Shown here piece by piece: positions 8,402 to 16,588 of a DNA stretch of 64,000 nucleotides. The position numbers and the translations under genes were made by a program. The first letter of the stretch is position 1. Each line of letters opens with the position of its first letter. Under the pieces are notes generated by a model that had not been told where the DNA came from, made no database searches, and saw only the letters and a program-made list of their open reading frames with translations. The DNA comes from Lachnospiraceae bacterium (GTDB lineage: Bacteria > Bacillota > Clostridia > Lachnospirales > Lachnospiraceae): the NCBI GenBank assembly GCA_015056765.1, contig SVFQ01000007.1, positions 62,001 to 126,000 of the forward strand, read 5' to 3'.

Positions 8402-9733
8402 ATGAAAAAGAAATTGGTAGCAGGCCTTATGTCTGCAACAATGGCCATGACTTTACTTGCTGGTTGTGGCAGCACAGCAGAAGCTCCTGCAGCAGATGCA
8501 CCTGCAGCAGAAGAATCAGCAGCTCCTGCAGCAGAGGAAACTCCTGCAGCAGAAGAAACAGCAGAAGAAATTACAGACTATGGTACAGGCGACATCAAAG
8601 TATGGGTTGCTGAGAACACAGTAGAATTCACACAGAACAAAATCAAAGAATGGCAGGATGCTAATCCTCAGTTTGCTGGTTACACTGTAACTGTTGAGCC
8701 AGTTGGTGAAGGTGATGCAGCCGGCAATATGATTACAGACGTTGAAGCAGGTGCTGATATCTATGCATTCGCACAGGATCAGATCGCTCGTCTTGTTACA
8801 GCAGGTGCTCTTGAGGAAGTAGCTCCTGAAAACCAGGATGCTGTAAAATCTCAGAACGATGAAGGTTCTGTAGAAGCAGCTACTGTTGGTGGCGTTCTTT
8901 ACGCTTATCCTTTAACATCTGATAACGGCTATTTCTTATACTATGATAAGAGCGTCGTAACAGATCCTACATCTCTTGAAAAAATCGTTGCTGATTGCGA
9001 AGCAGCTGGTAAGAACTTCTACTTCGAAATCAACTCTGCTTGGTATCAGACAGCATTCTTCTTTGGTACCGGCGCAGAACTTACTTATGACACAGATGCA
9101 GACGGTAACTTCACCAATTGCAACGTAACATATGCTAGCCCAGAAGGCGTTGTAGCATTAAAGGAAATGATCGAACTTTCTGAATCCAAAGCATTCCAGA
9201 ACGGTTCTTCCGTAGACAAAGCTACAGACCTTGGAGCTATCGTGGATGGTACATGGGACAAAGCAGCAGCTAAGGCAGCATTTGGTGACAACTATGCTTG
9301 CGCTAAACTTCCTGAATTCGAAGGCGCTGATGGTAAGACCTATCAGTTAAGCGGTTTCGGCGGTTACAAACTTCTTGGTGTAAAACCTCAGGAAGACGAA
9401 CTGAAACTTGCAGTTTGTGATGCACTTGCAGCTTACCTTTCCGGCGAAGAAGTTCAGAAAGCTAGATTCGAAGATGAAAACATTGGTTGGGGTCCTTCTA
9501 ACAAGAACGTACAGGCTTCCGACGCTGTAAAATCTGATGAAGCACTTACTGCACTTGCAGAGCAGCTTCAGTACTCCATTCCTCAGGGTCAGTATCCTGG
9601 TGATTACTGGAGCCTTGGTACTTCTCTTGGTGATTCCATCATCGCAAAAGAAGTTACCTCTTCCTCTTCTGATGATGAATTAATGAAAGTATTACAGGAT
9701 TTCCAGGATACTTGCATCTCTTATGCAAAATAA
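8402..9733 (+). CDS. Extracellular sugar-binding lipoprotein of an ABC transporter (MalE-like)
   Basis: The signal peptide ends in a lipobox (TLLAGCG, Cys at about residue 20), then an Ala/Glu/Pro-rich linker of about 35 residues, then a family 1 solute-binding domain (KVWVAENTVEFTQ, ADIYAFAQDQIARLVTAGAL, YAYPLTSDNGYFLYYDKS) typical of maltodextrin-type binding proteins. Start at 8402 follows GGAGG; the longer frame from 8297 lacks a signal and would include the operator. The protein captures an oligosaccharide outside the cell for the two permeases downstream. The GH35 enzyme in the same operon points to a beta-galactoside ligand, although the sequence class is maltose-like. The ATPase is not encoded here and is probably a shared MsmK-type subunit. 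Confidence 0.88.
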   Translation: MKKKLVAGLMSATMAMTLLAGCGSTAEAPAADAPAAEESAAPAAEETPAAEETAEEITDYGTGDIKVWVAENTVEFTQNKIKEWQDANPQFAGYTVTVEPVGEGDAAGNMITDVEAGADIYAFAQDQIARLVTAGALEEVAPENQDAVKSQNDEGSVEAATVGGVLYAYPLTSDNGYFLYYDKSVVTDPTSLEKIVADCEAAGKNFYFEINSAWYQTAFFFGTGAELTYDTDADGNFTNCNVTYASPEGVVALKEMIELSESKAFQNGSSVDKATDLGAIVDGTWDKAAAKAAFGDNYACAKLPEFEGADGKTYQLSGFGGYKLLGVKPQEDELKLAVCDALAAYLSGEEVQKARFEDENIGWGPSNKNVQASDAVKSDEALTALAEQLQYSIPQGQYPGDYWSLGTSLGDSIIAKEVTSSSSDDELMKVLQDFQDTCISYAK

Positions 9734-9774
9734 TCAGGTAGCCCTGGTATCCATCGTCTGAAATAGACAAGATG

Positions 9775-9812
9775 AAAAGGCTCGGAGTTCTGACGAATTT
9801 CGAGCCTTTTTT
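9775..9812 (+). terminator. Intergenic hairpin with T-run between binding protein and permease genes
   Basis: AAAAGGCTCG (9775-9784) pairs with CGAGCCTTTT (9801-9810) and the T-run continues to 9812. It looks like an intrinsic terminator inside the operon. Partial termination here would give more binding protein than permease, a common need in such transporters. Confidence 0.75.
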
Positions 9813-9849
9813 AAGAAAAGGCCATAGATTACAAGAAGGGAGAAAAGCC

Positions 9850-11208
9850 ATGGCATTTTTCCAAAAACTCGGAAATCACTTCAAACAGATAGGCACCACA
9901 TTCGTACAAGGAGACTGGAAGACAAAATTATCCTTCTTAATTCTTGGATTTGGCCCATTGCTTCGAGGACAAGTTGTCATCGGACTGGCGCTTTTACTTT
10001 GTGAAGCTGCATTTTTCTGGTATTTATTTGGTTTTGGATGGCGTTACATGTCCAAAATCACCACCCTGGGTACAGTAGCGACTCAGAAAATTCGTCGTAA
10101 AACAGTATATGGAGATAACAGTTTCCTTATTCTGCTATTTGGCGTACTCACTATTTTCGCTGTTATTGCATTCCTTGTGATTTGGCGACTGAATATCAAT
10201 GAAAATAGAAAAGAAGAAGAAATCCTGAAAAAAGGGAAGAAACTTCCTACGAATCGACAGATTCTGGCTTCTTTACTGGATAAAAACTTTGACAAGACAC
10301 TTTTGGCATTGCCTGTAACAGGTATCTTTATCTTTACTGTATTGCCAATTGTCTTTATGATTCTGGTAGCTTTTACCAACTATGATAAGAATCATCAGGC
10401 ACCTACCAATCTCTTTACCTGGGTAGGACTGGAAAATTTCAAAAACATCTTTTCCTTTGGCACTTCCGGTATGGCACCGACTTTTTTGCGTGTACTGGCG
10501 TGGACTTTAGTTTGGGCATTTCTTGCTACATTCATCGATTACTTCTTAGGCATGGCTGTAGCAATCTTGATAAATAAAAAGGGTATCAAATTCAAAAAAC
10601 TATGGAGAACCATCCTGGTACTTACCATTGCGGTTCCTCAGTTTGTATCCCTTTTGTATGTGGGCAAAATGTTTGCCAACGACGGTCTGGTAAATGGCTA
10701 TCTCATGAAATGGGGATGGATTCAGAACCCGATTCCTTTCTGGACTGATCCAATGCTTTCCAGAATTACGATTTTGGTTGTCAATATCTGGATTGGTATT
10801 CCTTACCTGATGCTGATTGCTACAGGACTTTTGATGAATATCCCGGAAGACTTATATGAAAGCGCAAGGATTGATGGTGCATCACCATTCCAGATGTTTA
10901 AATCCATCACCCTTCCTTACATGCTTTTCGTAACAGGACCTTACTTGCTGACACAGTTCACAGGTAACATCAATAACTTCAACGTCATCTTCCTGCTGAC
11001 CCAGGGTAAACCACAGTCCATGAGCATGGCCAATAACGCCGGCGCGACAGACCTCTTGGTAACCTGGTTGTACAAGATGACGGTCAATGACACCAACTAC
11101 AAGATGGCAGCCGTAATCGGTATTATGGTATTCATCGTAGTAGCTACCACATCCTTGATTGGTTATAACATGTTACCTTCTGTAAAAGATGAGGAGGGAT
11201 TCCAATAA
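9850..11208 (+). CDS. Sugar ABC transporter permease (MalF-like)
   Basis: An integral membrane permease of about 452 residues. The N-terminal third holds two hydrophobic segments and a charged loop (KIRRKTVYGDN) not found in the shortest family members, as in MalF. The C-terminal part is the MetI-like BPD domain with the EAA loop, seen as LYESARIDGASPFQMFKSITLP, which contacts the ATPase. The start at 9850 follows AAGAAGGGAG; the upstream in-frame ATG at 9772 lies in the terminator hairpin. Its stop codon overlaps the start of the next permease (TAATG), so the two are probably translationally coupled. Confidence 0.9.
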   Translation: MAFFQKLGNHFKQIGTTFVQGDWKTKLSFLILGFGPLLRGQVVIGLALLLCEAAFFWYLFGFGWRYMSKITTLGTVATQKIRRKTVYGDNSFLILLFGVLTIFAVIAFLVIWRLNINENRKEEEILKKGKKLPTNRQILASLLDKNFDKTLLALPVTGIFIFTVLPIVFMILVAFTNYDKNHQAPTNLFTWVGLENFKNIFSFGTSGMAPTFLRVLAWTLVWAFLATFIDYFLGMAVAILINKKGIKFKKLWRTILVLTIAVPQFVSLLYVGKMFANDGLVNGYLMKWGWIQNPIPFWTDPMLSRITILVVNIWIGIPYLMLIATGLLMNIPEDLYESARIDGASPFQMFKSITLPYMLFVTGPYLLTQFTGNINNFNVIFLLTQGKPQSMSMANNAGATDLLVTWLYKMTVNDTNYKMAAVIGIMVFIVVATTSLIGYNMLPSVKDEEGFQ

Positions 11209-12068
11209 TGAGCTCATATAAATTAAAACGAACCATTGGAAATGTAATTGCATATATCGTGTTAGTGCTCATCAGTATCATCTGGCTGTTTCCTTTCGTA
11301 GGACTGGTATGCCAGAGCTTTAGATCCTATGCCACAGAAAGTGGTGGTATGGTTTCCTACTTATTACCGAAGCACTTTTCCTTAGACAACTACAAGTACT
11401 TACTTTTTGAGTACCCACAGTTTGGTAAATGGTATATGAACACTTTGATCATTGCATTATTTGTTGCAGTGTTACAGACCATTGTCATCCTTTGCGTCAG
11501 CTACGCCTTATCCCGTATGAGATTCAAAGGTAGAACAGCCCTCATGAGATTTTGGCTGGTATTATCCATGTTCCCGGGCTTCTTAACCATGATCTGCTTA
11601 TACTTTCTGTTAAAGCAGTTCGGACTCACCCAGGCAGGGGCTGTACCGGGACTTATTCTGGTATCGGTAGCCAGCTCCGGTATGGGATACTATGTATGCA
11701 AAGGTTTCTTTGATACCATCCCGAAAGCACTGGATGAAGCGGCCAGAATCGATGGTGCAAGCCGTGCGAGAATTTTCTTCACCTTAACCATTCCTATGTC
11801 AAAGCCAATCCTGATTTACACCGCTTTGGTAGCTTTCATGGCACCGTGGTGCGATTTTGTTTTTGCCAGCTATGTTGCATTTGGTCACGAAGCAAGCTAT
11901 ACTGTAGCCGTTGCCATGCAAAGATGGGTATGGACCAACGATTACCAAGGATTCTTCACCAGATTCTGTGCCGGTGGTGTACTGATTGCTATTCCGGTTA
12001 CATTACTGTTTATGTTCTTACAAAAATACTACGTTGAAGGTGTTACAGGTGGTGCTGTAAAGGGTTAA
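11208..12068 (+). CDS. Sugar ABC transporter permease (MalG-like)
   Basis: A 286-residue permease with about six membrane helices and an EAA loop (LDEAARIDGASRARIFFTLTIP) at about residues 180-200. It is the second membrane subunit of the importer, pairing with the product of 9850-11208. The ATG shares a base with the preceding stop codon and GAGGAGGG lies about 10 bases upstream. The C-terminus (FVEGVTGGAVKG-like) is typical of MalG/AraQ proteins. Confidence 0.92.
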   Translation: MSSYKLKRTIGNVIAYIVLVLISIIWLFPFVGLVCQSFRSYATESGGMVSYLLPKHFSLDNYKYLLFEYPQFGKWYMNTLIIALFVAVLQTIVILCVSYALSRMRFKGRTALMRFWLVLSMFPGFLTMICLYFLLKQFGLTQAGAVPGLILVSVASSGMGYYVCKGFFDTIPKALDEAARIDGASRARIFFTLTIPMSKPILIYTALVAFMAPWCDFVFASYVAFGHEASYTVAVAMQRWVWTNDYQGFFTRFCAGGVLIAIPVTLLFMFLQKYYVEGVTGGAVKG

Positions 12069-12072
12069 CCTT

Positions 12073-13068
12073 ATGGATGCAAAACTTACAATTGACGATA
12101 TCGCAAAAGCACTAGGGGTGTCCAAAACAACTGTCTCAAGAGTTATCTCCGGAAAAGGGCGAATCGGCGCTGAGACCGCAAAGCGCGTCCAAGACTATAT
12201 CGCAGAGCATAATTTCAAGCCAAATGCCATGGCACAGGGATTGGCCAGCCAGCGCACGTATAATATCGGCGTGGTATGGCCGGGAGATTGTGAACTGGTG
12301 GATATGCCGTATTTCCAGAGATGTCTGGTGGGAATGAATGATAGCGCGTCCCGTATGGGCTATGACATCATGGTGTCTCTTGTTACGGGCAAGGACTTTA
12401 CCAATATCAAAAGACTGGTGTCCAACCATAAGGTGGACGGGGTGATTTTGACCAGAACTATGAAAGAAGACGTGCTGGCAAACTACTTGAAAACCACAGG
12501 GATTCCTTTTGTGGTAATCGGAAAAAGCCTGGACGAAAGCTTAGTGCAAATCGATAATGACAATTACACAGCTTGCAAAGAGATGACCAATGTGATGCTC
12601 AGCAAGGGACTGAAAAAACTTGCTTTGATTGGTGGCTCTAAGCACCACATGATTACGCAGGTTCGTTATGAAGGGTTTCAGGATGCTTTCAAAAGCAATG
12701 GCCTGACGGCGCAGGAGGATTTAGTTTACCTGGATGCAGATGACAGCAATAGTATCAACAATGCCATCGAAGATTGCATCCGGAAGCAGGTGGACGGCAT
12801 TATCTGTATGGATGATGCTATCGCAGGAAAGACTCTGGAAAGATGCCGCAGTGAAAAAATCCATATTCCGGATAAAGTGAAACTGGCATCCTTTTATAAC
12901 AGCTCTCTTTTGGAGAACAGCAATCCTTCTGTTACCAGCTTGAGTTTCGACGATCGGAAATTAGGCTCGGTGGCAGCTAAGACTTTAATCGACATGATTG
13001 AAGGCAAAGAGGGCAAGAGCGTGACATTAAAACAATATGAAGTGTCACTTCGCGAAAGTACAAAGTAA
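12073..13068 (+). CDS. LacI-family transcriptional regulator of the GH35 locus
   Basis: The N-terminal helix-turn-helix (TIDDIAKALGVSKTTVSRVISGKGRI) is a textbook LacI headpiece, followed by a periplasmic-binding-protein-like sensor (GVVWPG, GVILTRT, IDNDNYTA). Its length of 331 residues is standard. It starts 4 bases after the permease stop, so translation is probably coupled. Position inside the operon suggests control of the promoter at 8262-8317, most simply as a repressor released by a galactoside or its breakdown product. The ligand is inferred. Confidence 0.92.
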   Translation: MDAKLTIDDIAKALGVSKTTVSRVISGKGRIGAETAKRVQDYIAEHNFKPNAMAQGLASQRTYNIGVVWPGDCELVDMPYFQRCLVGMNDSASRMGYDIMVSLVTGKDFTNIKRLVSNHKVDGVILTRTMKEDVLANYLKTTGIPFVVIGKSLDESLVQIDNDNYTACKEMTNVMLSKGLKKLALIGGSKHHMITQVRYEGFQDAFKSNGLTAQEDLVYLDADDSNSINNAIEDCIRKQVDGIICMDDAIAGKTLERCRSEKIHIPDKVKLASFYNSSLLENSNPSVTSLSFDDRKLGSVAAKTLIDMIEGKEGKSVTLKQYEVSLRESTK

Positions 13069-13072
13069 ACGT

Positions 13073-13107
13073 ATGACCCGAATTCAGAGTGACTGGATTC
13101 GGGTCAT
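13073..13107 (+). terminator. Stem-loop between regulator and GH35 genes
   Basis: A perfect 11-base inverted repeat, ATGACCCGAAT (13073-13083) and ATTCGGGTCAT (13097-13107), with a 13-base loop. It is not followed by a T-run, so it may be a weak terminator, an mRNA-stabilising element or a processing site rather than a full stop. Confidence 0.5.
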
Positions 13108-13123
13108 CTTATAGGAGAAAAGT

Positions 13124-15316
13124 ATGAAAATAGAGAGAAATTCTCATATTACTTATAACAAACAATACCTTATGGTGGACGAGAAACCGTGGTTTCCGGT
13201 GATGGGAGAAATCCACTATAGCAGAGTGCCTCATGAGGATTGGAAAGAGGAATTATTAAAAATGAAAGCAGGCGGGGTGGACCTGGTGTCTTGTTATTGC
13301 ATCTGGATTCACCACGAAGAGATAAAAGGAGAATGGGATTTTACAGGAGATAGAGACTTGCATGCCTTTCTGCAGACAGTTGCGGATTTGGGTATGAAGC
13401 TGGTGCTCCGAGTAGGCCCATGGATTCATGGAGAAGTGCGTAACGGCGGATTTCCGGATTGGCTGATGGAAAAGGCAAAGACGGGAAACTTTGATTTAAG
13501 AAGTGACGCACCGGAATACATGGAAGAGGTGCGACGCTACTATACCAAACTGGCAGAGGAATCGAAAGGATTCTATCACAAGGACGGCGGCCCTATCGTA
13601 GGGGTACAGATTGAAAATGAGTACGGTCACTGCGGCGGCTTTGGCGGCGAAGTAGGGGAGACCCACATGAAGAATCTGCTGGCATTGGCCAAAGAAGTGG
13701 GTATCTGTGCTGAGTTTTATACCGCCACCGGATGGGGCGGCGCTGTCACAGGTGGCATGATTCCGGTAATGGGTGGCTATTGCGAAGCTCCTTGGGACCA
13801 GCGCACCACAGAGATTGAGCCAAGCGGCAACTATGTCTTTACCAAAGAAAGAAACGATCACAACATCGGTTCTGACCACGGCCTTGGAGTAGGCATTACC
13901 TTTGATATGGACAAGTTCCCGTATCTGACAGCAGAACTGGGCGGCGGTTTGCAGGTGACAGGACACAGACGTCCCATCGCCACAGGCACAGACATCGGAG
14001 CTATGAGCATGGTGAAACTGGGCAGCGGCTGTAACCTTTTGGGCTATTACATGTACCACGGCGGCACCAATCCGGAAGGCAAACTGACCACTTTGCAGGA
14101 ATCCAAAGAGACCGGCTATCCCAATGACCTGCCCGTGAAGTCTTACGACTTCAACGCGCCTGTTCGCGAGTATGGACAGATGAATGACAACTACAGAGAA
14201 ATCAAATTGCTGGCTATGTTTGTCCATGACTATGAAGACCAGATCTGCCGGATGTCCTATGTACCACAGCCGGGGAATCCGGAGAAACCGGAAGACCTTA
14301 CTTCCTTTAGAAGTGCAGTAAGATATACCATGGTAGATGGCAAGGCCAGTGGTTTCTACTTTGTGAATAACTATCAGAGAAGATATGAGATGGCAAGCCA
14401 TACTATGGCTGATTTGGTAGCATATGACGAAAAAGGACAGGAATTAGCACACTTTGACAGTAGAGATGTGGTAGATGGTGACTTTTTCTTCTATCCTTTC
14501 CATTTGGATTTGGGAGAAGGTTACCTGGAAAGCTGCAATGCTACACCACTGTGCAAACTGAATGGACCAAAGAAGGCAGCAGTATTCTACATCAAAGATG
14601 GCATCAAGCCTAATTATGTACTGGATAGAGAACTGCAGGAAACAGCCATCATTACACTGAAAAAAGAATTGGCCCTGCAGGCACAGAAGGTGACCATCGC
14701 AGGTCAGGACCATATCATCATCGCCAACGGGGATGTGGTGCCGGATGAAAAGGGCGGTATCCGCATCTACTATCACCTGAACCCGGGGGAAAAGCCACAG
14801 TTCAAGATTTGGCCTGACCTTCCACAGGCTCCGACAGGATTTGTGAAAGTAAAAGAAGCCCAGATGGACAAACTGCGTATCGACCATGTGGCCTTTGCCG
14901 CGTATGAGGGAGAGGCAGTGGTGACAGAAGGAGAGATTACGCTCAGGAACCTGAGTGCAAAAGGAGGACTTGAGGCTAACGGAACAAAACGGAAATACGA
15001 AGTTCAAATTTCCGGCTTGCAGAATGCTGACGAAGCCTACCTGGTACTTGACTGGGCAGCAGACTCCGGCCGCATCTACTTAGATGGAAAGTTAATCGCG
15101 GACCAGTTCTATACCGGCCAGCCTTGGGAGATAGGCCTTTCTCGCTTCTTTAAAGCGAACGGCACCTGGCAGCAGGATATCACACTGACAGTGGAACTGG
15201 ATCCCCTGCTGGAAGGCGCTCCTATCTACCTGCAGGATTGGCCCAAGATGGAAAATGGAGTAGCTTGCCGTATCAACGCAGCAAGACTCATGATTGAGTC
15301 TGTGGAGAAAATCTAA
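13124..15316 (+). CDS. Intracellular GH35 beta-galactosidase
   Basis: A 730-residue glycoside hydrolase of family 35. The N-terminal TIM barrel shows the family start (FPVMGEIHYSRVPHEDW), the acid/base Glu in GVQIENEYGHCGG (about residue 165) and the nucleophile Glu in PYLTAELGGG (about residue 270). Later parts are beta-sandwich domains, with a jelly-roll-like end (AYLVLDWAADSGRIYLDGK). There is no signal peptide, so it acts in the cytoplasm on galactosides brought in by the transporter upstream. GH35 enzymes remove terminal beta-galactose, often beta-1,3 or beta-1,4 linked; the linkage preference cannot be read here. RBS TAGGAGAAA precedes the ATG. Confidence 0.93.
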   Translation: MKIERNSHITYNKQYLMVDEKPWFPVMGEIHYSRVPHEDWKEELLKMKAGGVDLVSCYCIWIHHEEIKGEWDFTGDRDLHAFLQTVADLGMKLVLRVGPWIHGEVRNGGFPDWLMEKAKTGNFDLRSDAPEYMEEVRRYYTKLAEESKGFYHKDGGPIVGVQIENEYGHCGGFGGEVGETHMKNLLALAKEVGICAEFYTATGWGGAVTGGMIPVMGGYCEAPWDQRTTEIEPSGNYVFTKERNDHNIGSDHGLGVGITFDMDKFPYLTAELGGGLQVTGHRRPIATGTDIGAMSMVKLGSGCNLLGYYMYHGGTNPEGKLTTLQESKETGYPNDLPVKSYDFNAPVREYGQMNDNYREIKLLAMFVHDYEDQICRMSYVPQPGNPEKPEDLTSFRSAVRYTMVDGKASGFYFVNNYQRRYEMASHTMADLVAYDEKGQELAHFDSRDVVDGDFFFYPFHLDLGEGYLESCNATPLCKLNGPKKAAVFYIKDGIKPNYVLDRELQETAIITLKKELALQAQKVTIAGQDHIIIANGDVVPDEKGGIRIYYHLNPGEKPQFKIWPDLPQAPTGFVKVKEAQMDKLRIDHVAFAAYEGEAVVTEGEITLRNLSAKGGLEANGTKRKYEVQISGLQNADEAYLVLDWAADSGRIYLDGKLIADQFYTGQPWEIGLSRFFKANGTWQQDITLTVELDPLLEGAPIYLQDWPKMENGVACRINAARLMIESVEKI

Positions 15317-15362
15317 GTAATATAGCTTTGTGATTTATTAGAGATTTTGAGAAGAAAAAAAT

Positions 15363-15408
15363 AAAAAACATCGGAAATCCTGATATTTAGGTGTTTCCGA
15401 TGTTTTTT
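15363..15408. terminator. Bidirectional terminator between GH35 and cyclase genes
   Basis: AAAAAACATCGGAAA (15363-15377) pairs perfectly with TTTCCGATGTTTTTT (15394-15408). It lies between convergent genes and has a T-run in both directions. Confidence 0.9.
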
Positions 15409-15452
15409 GGTATACAGGTAGCGCAATTTCATCAGCAGGAAGTGCTGCGCGC

Positions 15453-16211
15453 TTATTCTGTGATGGCCCACACTCTGGCAGGGAGTCCGGTGGCACCCTC
15501 GATGCGTGGATAGGAGACGATGACAACGGCGCCCGCTGGAGTGACTTGATCTAAGTTTTTCAGTAACTCGACTTGGAGTTTCTCATTTTCTAATACGTAT
15601 CTTTCGCAAATGAGATCCTCGTGTTCCTCGGCTACAGCAGAGGAGTCTGTGTCCAGAGTCTCGTGGCCGTTTGCGGCAGCATTTCTGACCTTGTAGATGT
15701 ATTCTAAGGCTTCCAGGGACCAGCCGGGCGCATTCTCGCGGCCCTCTGCATCTATACCGCTTACGGCGTCGATATCCGGCCACTTCTTATACCAGTCACT
15801 TCGGAGGGCTACCAAAGCACCATCCGGGATAGGACCATATTGTGCTTCCCAGGCTTTGATGTCCTCTACAGTGACCGCATATCTGGGGCTTTCTTTTGCT
15901 TGTTTACTAATATCGATGACTACCAGTGGGAAAATCAAATCATTTACATCATATTTCTCAGACAAGTCTTTGCCTTTTGCAAAGTGGCCCGGGAAATCGA
16001 TATGCGTTCCGAACTGCCCCGGAAACTTAAAAGTCTGAATCAGGCATTCCAGTTCCGGTTTACCCCAGTCCCATACTGTCTTAGCCAGTTCTACAGAGCC
16101 CGCCGGAATACCGGACCAGTAGGGACTTTCGTTGTTGAGGGAATGGGAGAGCTCTACCCATTTGTAGTTCTTTGCTTCGGTGAGTGCGTTCCATAATTTG
16201 TAGTTTGACAT
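15453..16211 (-). CDS. Cyclase-family hydrolase (kynurenine formamidase-like fold)
   Basis: A 252-residue protein of the cyclase family (PF04199), which includes kynurenine formamidases and other metal-dependent amide or lactone hydrolases. The hallmark metal motif HxGTHxDxPxH is present as GQFGTHIDFPGHF near residue 60, but the first His is Gln here, so the metal site may differ. The start at 16211 follows AAAAGGAGATTG; the longer frame from 16301 runs through the attenuator and is rejected. It is not linked to tryptophan catabolism genes. Its control by a Met/Cys-rich leader peptide (16314-16418) suggests a link to sulfur amino acids, but the substrate is unknown. Confidence 0.82.
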   Translation of the reverse strand: MSNYKLWNALTEAKNYKWVELSHSLNNESPYWSGIPAGSVELAKTVWDWGKPELECLIQTFKFPGQFGTHIDFPGHFAKGKDLSEKYDVNDLIFPLVVIDISKQAKESPRYAVTVEDIKAWEAQYGPIPDGALVALRSDWYKKWPDIDAVSGIDAEGRENAPGWSLEALEYIYKVRNAAANGHETLDTDSSAVAEEHEDLICERYVLENEKLQVELLKNLDQVTPAGAVVIVSYPRIEGATGLPARVWAITE

Positions 16212-16260
16212 TTTTTCAATCTCCTTTTCGCTTGCATAGTTTAATAGTGTTCTCAGGAAA

Positions 16261-16290
16261 TAAAAAAGCCTGAGAGGTATACTCCCAGGC
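16261..16290 (-). terminator. Attenuator (intrinsic terminator) in the leader of the cyclase gene
   Basis: Read on the minus strand, GCCTGGGAG (16290-16282) pairs with CTCTCAGGC (16276-16268), followed by TTTTTT (16267-16262). It lies 50 bases before the cyclase start. Its 5' arm is also perfectly complementary to CTCCCAGGC in the leader peptide gene (16368-16360), giving a mutually exclusive antiterminator. Confidence 0.85.
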
Positions 16291-16313
16291 AAATGGCTCA
16301 ACTTATATTACAG

Positions 16314-16418
16314 TTAGGAGGTGTACGACAAGTAAGCCATACCCTCAGCCATATTCGCTGCCTGGGAGAATAGCATTCGACACATACACATCATGTTTGT
16401 GGTGAAACCTGTTTTCAT
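16314..16418 (-). CDS. Leader peptide rich in Met and Cys (34 residues), attenuator control
   Basis: A short gene too small for routine calling. It begins ATG at 16418, with AAAGGAG seven to eight bases upstream, and ends TAA at 16314. The peptide starts MKTGFTTN and continues with the run MMCMCRM (residues 9-15), with more Met at 23 and 27. Codons 17-20 (TTC TCC CAG GCA) form the antiterminator arm. Ribosomes slowed on codons 9-13 would leave that arm free to capture the terminator; ribosomes moving on would let the terminator form. It lies between a good promoter (16449-16477) and the terminator at 16261-16290. The peptide itself probably has no other role. Confidence 0.82.
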   Translation of the reverse strand: MKTGFTTNMMCMCRMLFSQAANMAEGMAYLSYTS

Positions 16419-16448
16419 CCGTCGTACTCCTTTTCTTTGTTGTAACAA

Positions 16449-16483
16449 ACTATAACATCTAATTCCTATCGCGTCAATAGGAA
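16449..16483 (-). promoter_or_regulatory. Promoter of the leader-cyclase unit with inverted repeat
   Basis: On the minus strand TTGACG (16477-16472), 17-base spacer, TATAGT (16454-16449). A perfect inverted repeat, TTCCTAT (16463-16469) and ATAGGAA (16477-16483), covers the -35 and could be a repressor site. It is reminiscent of Rrf2-type (CymR-like) boxes, which I cannot confirm. Confidence 0.7.
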
Positions 16484-16506
16484 AATAAAAAGTGCTTGTA
16501 GTGTGC

Positions 16507-16535
16507 TTGATGCGGTATTACACTAAGAGTATAAA
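16507..16535 (+). promoter_or_regulatory. Predicted promoter of the lipoprotein gene
   Basis: TTGATG (16507-16512), 17-base spacer, TATAAA (16530-16535), 54 bases before the ATG at 16589. Confidence 0.6.
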
Positions 16536-16588
16536 GGTTTGTTAAAAAATAAACAGGCTTGAATCAACTATAAGGAAAGGACAGAAAA

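Noticed and set aside
13496-14401. 301-residue open frame on the minus strand
   Set aside because: It lies fully within the GH35 gene, has no RBS or recognised motif, and the plus-strand frame has clear catalytic residues. It is a shadow frame.
15697-16196. Plus-strand frames of 113 and 118 residues
   Set aside because: They are antisense to the cyclase gene without motifs or ribosome binding sites.
16212-16301. Extended N-terminus of the cyclase protein from 16301
   Set aside because: It would translate the attenuator hairpin; the ATG at 16211 has AAAAGGAG.
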